The notes under the pieces: model-generated
Told to the model about the DNA's origin: nothing
The model's database searches: none
Seen by the model: only the letters and a program-made list of their open reading frames with translations
Program-made: the position numbers and the translations under genes
From: DASPKW01 sp038244055
Lineage (GTDB): Bacteria; Planctomycetota; Phycisphaerae; Tepidisphaerales; Tepidisphaeraceae
Length of the DNA: 25,137 nucleotides
Assembly: GCA_038244055.1 (NCBI GenBank)
Contig: JBBRTW010000043.1
Span: 1-25,137 of the forward strand
Reading direction: 5' to 3'
Shown: in pieces, positions 22,634-25,137 of the stretch
Layout: the number at the start of each line of letters is the position of its first letter
How positions within the stretch are numbered: position 1 is the stretch's first letter

Positions 22634-22954
22634 ATGGCGCGTTCTCCCACTCCATTGGATTATGCCTCGCCCCAGCGCCCTCGTGCGAACAACAACTGGG
22701 CGAGAAATCGATGGGTGGTGCGAGCGGGCTGGGTGCTGACATTTGGGCCGATCCTTGGAGTATTGCTGTGGGGCATTTTCCTGACGTCATGGGATCTGCT
22801 CGCACCGCACAAGTCCATAGTGCTTCCCGATGGATCCGAGATGTCGCCGGGCTCCGCGTCTATGGGCATTGGTCTTCTGAAACTGGTGGTTTGCCTGCTG
22901 TTCGCCGCGCTCTCGGGCGGAATAATCTGGCGGGGTTGGCGAAAGGCGGGGTAG
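22634..22954 (+). CDS. Small two-helix membrane protein
   Basis: From ATG 22634 the product has 106 residues. A basic/polar N-terminus (about 1-28) is followed by helix 1 (VLTFGPILGVLLWGIFLT), a short outside loop with DGSEMSPGSAS, and helix 2 (LLKLVVCLLFAALSGGIIW). It ends in a basic WRKAG. No family is recognised. It probably shares a transcript with the DUF1844 gene. A heptamer repeat follows its stop within 8 bases. Confidence 0.6.
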   Translation: MARSPTPLDYASPQRPRANNNWARNRWVVRAGWVLTFGPILGVLLWGIFLTSWDLLAPHKSIVLPDGSEMSPGSASMGIGLLKLVVCLLFAALSGGIIWRGWRKAG

Positions 22955-22961
22955 TTCATCA

Positions 22962-23031
22962 ACGGACCACGGACAACTGACAACTGACCACCCTCCCCAA
23001 ACAATAAACCATGGACAATGGACAATTGACC
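22962..23031 (+). repeat. ACTGACA-type heptamer array in two direct blocks
   Basis: Block one (22962-22989) is ACGGACC, ACGGACA, ACTGACA, ACTGACC. After 21 bases, block two (23011-23031) is ATGGACA, ATGGACA, ATTGACC. Shared consensus is AYKGACM with a strict 7 bp period. It lies 8 bases after the previous stop and about 200 bp before the TPR gene. Confidence 0.85.
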
Positions 23032-23227
23032 CACCGACCTCCTTGCCTTTTGACCATGGCCTATTAAATTGCGTGGAGCGTCTTGAAGCCGCCTGCCGAT
23101 GTAAGCGGATTTGGGATGCCGGGTCGGATGGATCGATCGTTGAACAGCCCGGGCGCGGTGATGGAATGCCGCGCGATGGGCCGCCGGAGGATGGATTTTC
23201 CGGCGTACACGAAGGCATGGATGCACG

Positions 23228-25137
23228 ATGGCATCGGAGCAGCCCAGACAGGCGGCGCAGGCCGCGGGTGGCGGAAGCGCGAAAGCGGCGGGCGGCGTCC
23301 CGGCGAGTCCGCGGGCGGGCGGCGCGGCGAATTCCACGGCAAATCCAACGAAGCCGGCCATGACCATGGGCGGCAGGTCGGCATCGGCGGCGACCGCCCG
23401 GCCGGGTGAGGCGCGTTCCGGGCCGGCCAGGGCGGGAACTTCGGCGAGTCTGGCGGGGGCGGGGAATTTGTCGGGTGGAGGGCGGCCGCCGGGTTCCTCG
23501 GTGGTGGTGGCGAAGAAGAATAAATCCTGGAAAAAGATGCGGAATCTATGGCAGGTGCCGCTGCTGGTGATTTCGGTGGGGCTGTTTGGGGTGGCGGCGT
23601 GGCTGTTCATCGATCCCAAGCCGGGGCAGACGGTCGATCAAAAACTGGAAACCGCGCGGACTCTTCTGACCCAGGAGCGGGCCGAGGCGGCCAACGAATA
23701 TCTCAATCACCTGCTGGCCAAGGAAAAGCTGACCAAGGAGCGCGAGGCCGAGGTGCATACGCTGCTGGCCGACAGTCTGGCGATGTGGCAGCAGCAGAAG
23801 AAGATCAGCATCCCGGAAAATCACCGGCGGATCGTCGAGCAGTTGTTGATCGCCCAGGAACTCGGGGCCAAGCCGACGGCGATGAGCAATCAGCGGATGG
23901 CCGAGAGTTTGGAAGCGGTCGGCCGGCCGACCGAGTCACTGATGTACTACCGGCGGGCGATGCTGATGTCGCCGGATAAGGCGATGCGTTTGCAGCGGAA
24001 GATCATCGATCTGCAACTGGCGGCCGATGACTCGGCCGGCGCGGCGGCGTCGCTCGAAGAATATCTTGGCCGGAAGGAAATTGTCGACAGCGAGCGCTCC
24101 TGGGCGATGGGTGAATCGTCGCATCTGCAAATCGATCGCGGCGAGTTCGCGGCCGCCCGGCAGACACTGGCGGAGGCGCTGCAACTCAGCAGCGATCCGG
24201 TGGATCAGGGGCAGATCAAATATTGGCTGGGGTACTGTGAGTTCAAACTGGGGCACAAGCCCGAGGCCGAGCGATATTTGCGAGTGGCGCGAGAGCAACT
24301 GAAGGTCAAACATCCGCTGGATGCGGATACATGTTACCTGCTCGGAAGGATCGCGCAGGAGGCTGGGAAGGCGGAAGAGGCGAATTCATTTTACGGCATT
24401 GTTCTGGAGAGTCATCCGGATTCGAAGGTCGCGCCGCTGGCGCGGCTGGGGCGGGGCATCTGCCGGATCATGACGGGTGAGGATGATCCGGGCTTGACGG
24501 ATCTGCACGATGTCACGGCTTATGTCAGCGATCGCGAGTCGGCCAAGAAGCGATATCGCGTGGAGGTGCTGGTGGGGCTGAAGCAGGCGGCGCAGTTGCT
24601 GGCCGGGCGGGAGAACTACCAGGGGGCGCTGGAAGTGATGGCGTACGAGCAATCGCTATCGATCGTGCCGGGGCTGGCGACAGGATCGACCGCGCCGGGA
24701 GCGCCGGGCGGGCCGCCGGCGAGCTTTTACGCGCGGCTGGCGGATGTGTATGAAAAACGCGCCGATCAGATCGAGCGGAACATGCCCGATACCGCCAAGC
24801 CGGCCGACAAGATGAAGCGCGAGCAGCAGGTTCGCGATTTCCGGGCCAAGTCGGGCGATGGATATGTGGCCTATTCGCGGGCGCTGACGTTGACGGATGA
24901 TAAAGGGTACGCCGATGCGCTCTGGCGGGGTGTGGAGTTGTACGACCGCGCCGGCGACCTGGCGCGGATGATCACGGCGCTGGAAGTGTTCGCGCTGGAG
25001 CGGCCGGATGATCCGCTGGCGCCCGATGCGCTGCTGCGGCTCGGTGGCGCTTATCAGGCGGCCGGGAATTTCGACAAGGCGATCAACGCATATCAGCGGA
25101 ATCAGTTCCGCTATCCCAATACGCTGGCGGCGAGCAA
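23228..25137 (+). CDS. Membrane-anchored TPR-repeat protein, C-terminus beyond window
   Basis: 636 residues lie in the window and the frame is still open at the right edge. The N-terminal 95 residues are Ala/Gly/Ser/Pro-rich low complexity, followed by basic KKNKSWKKMR and a transmembrane helix (about 108-128, VPLLVISVGLFGVAAWLFI). A long series of helical tetratricopeptide-like repeats follows, including PTESLMYYRRAMLMSPDKAM, GEFAAARQTLAEALQLSSDP and AYQAAGNFDKAINAYQRNQF. The topology suggests a short cytoplasmic tail and a large TPR domain outside the cytoplasm, acting as a protein scaffold. The start is uncertain: no Shine-Dalgarno, and M104 just before the helix is another candidate. Planctomycetes have many such envelope TPR proteins; the partner is unknown. 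Confidence 0.85.
   Translation, partial: MASEQPRQAAQAAGGGSAKAAGGVPASPRAGGAANSTANPTKPAMTMGGRSASAATARPGEARSGPARAGTSASLAGAGNLSGGGRPPGSSVVVAKKNKSWKKMRNLWQVPLLVISVGLFGVAAWLFIDPKPGQTVDQKLETARTLLTQERAEAANEYLNHLLAKEKLTKEREAEVHTLLADSLAMWQQQKKISIPENHRRIVEQLLIAQELGAKPTAMSNQRMAESLEAVGRPTESLMYYRRAMLMSPDKAMRLQRKIIDLQLAADDSAGAAASLEEYLGRKEIVDSERSWAMGESSHLQIDRGEFAAARQTLAEALQLSSDPVDQGQIKYWLGYCEFKLGHKPEAERYLRVAREQLKVKHPLDADTCYLLGRIAQEAGKAEEANSFYGIVLESHPDSKVAPLARLGRGICRIMTGEDDPGLTDLHDVTAYVSDRESAKKRYRVEVLVGLKQAAQLLAGRENYQGALEVMAYEQSLSIVPGLATGSTAPGAPGGPPASFYARLADVYEKRADQIERNMPDTAKPADKMKREQQVRDFRAKSGDGYVAYSRALTLTDDKGYADALWRGVELYDRAGDLARMITALEVFALERPDDPLAPDALLRLGGAYQAAGNFDKAINAYQRNQFRYPNTLAAS

Noticed and set aside
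22627..22980. 117-codon frame overlapping the two-helix membrane protein
   Set aside because: It lacks hydrophobic or family features and runs into the heptamer repeat; the neighbouring frame has two clear helices.

Overview
The window is GC-rich, non-host-like bacterial chromosome DNA. It most resembles a planctomycete, probably of the class Phycisphaerae. This is an inference from gene families, not a search result. The pointers are a membrane-anchored Ser/Thr kinase with an N-terminal GspE-like region, a type II pseudopilin with a degenerate H-X-DG tail, a two-domain DUF4159 protein, a GH32 enzyme with a DUF4980-like N-terminal domain, DUF1844 and DUF2203 proteins, frequent TTG starts and weak Shine-Dalgarno use. 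No rRNA, tRNA, CRISPR array, transposase or phage gene was seen.

Layout. 1-6349 is all on the minus strand: a beta-hydroxyacid dehydrogenase (cut by the window edge), a Ser/Thr kinase, a sorbosone-dehydrogenase-like lipoprotein and a secreted GH32 fructan hydrolase. A 432 bp divergent spacer follows. 6782-9836 (plus) is a compact redox operon: a five-heme c-type cytochrome lipoprotein, then the two subunits of an NfnAB-type NAD(P)H:ferredoxin oxidoreductase. 9937-11280 (minus) holds two paralogous four-helix membrane proteins. 11641-12732 (plus) is a type-2 malate/lactate dehydrogenase. 12775-16477 (minus) holds a small secreted protein, an OmpR-type response regulator with its histidine kinase, and a pseudopilin-like protein. 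16765-23000 (plus) has the duplicated-DUF4159 protein, a small winged-helix-like ORF, a DUF433/DUF5615 toxin-antitoxin pair, a MoxR ATPase, DUF2203, a small Cys-containing membrane protein, DUF1844 and a two-helix membrane protein. A large TPR protein runs off the right edge.

The least ordinary feature is between the genes. The intergenic spaces carry several kinds of short repeat. At least four loci (8349-8418, 11454-11540, 14916-15000, 22962-23031) are built from heptamers or 7-8 bp units whose sequences are unrelated to each other, and two of them fold back as inverted repeats. A second kind is a short palindrome of consensus CAYGGGCRRGAYGCCCRTG (15747, 15814, 21972, with degenerate copies at 6395 and 9909). 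A third (19488-19590) is the dispersed element whose translation reads PHPNPLP..GEG. Several sit inside operons or just upstream of start codons, so they probably affect expression.

Functional themes are extracytoplasmic sugar polymer use (GH32 and the beta-propeller lipoprotein), cytoplasmic electron confurcation or bifurcation (NfnAB) placed next to a membrane-attached multiheme cytochrome, and envelope signalling (kinase, two-component pair, MoxR and DUF4159).
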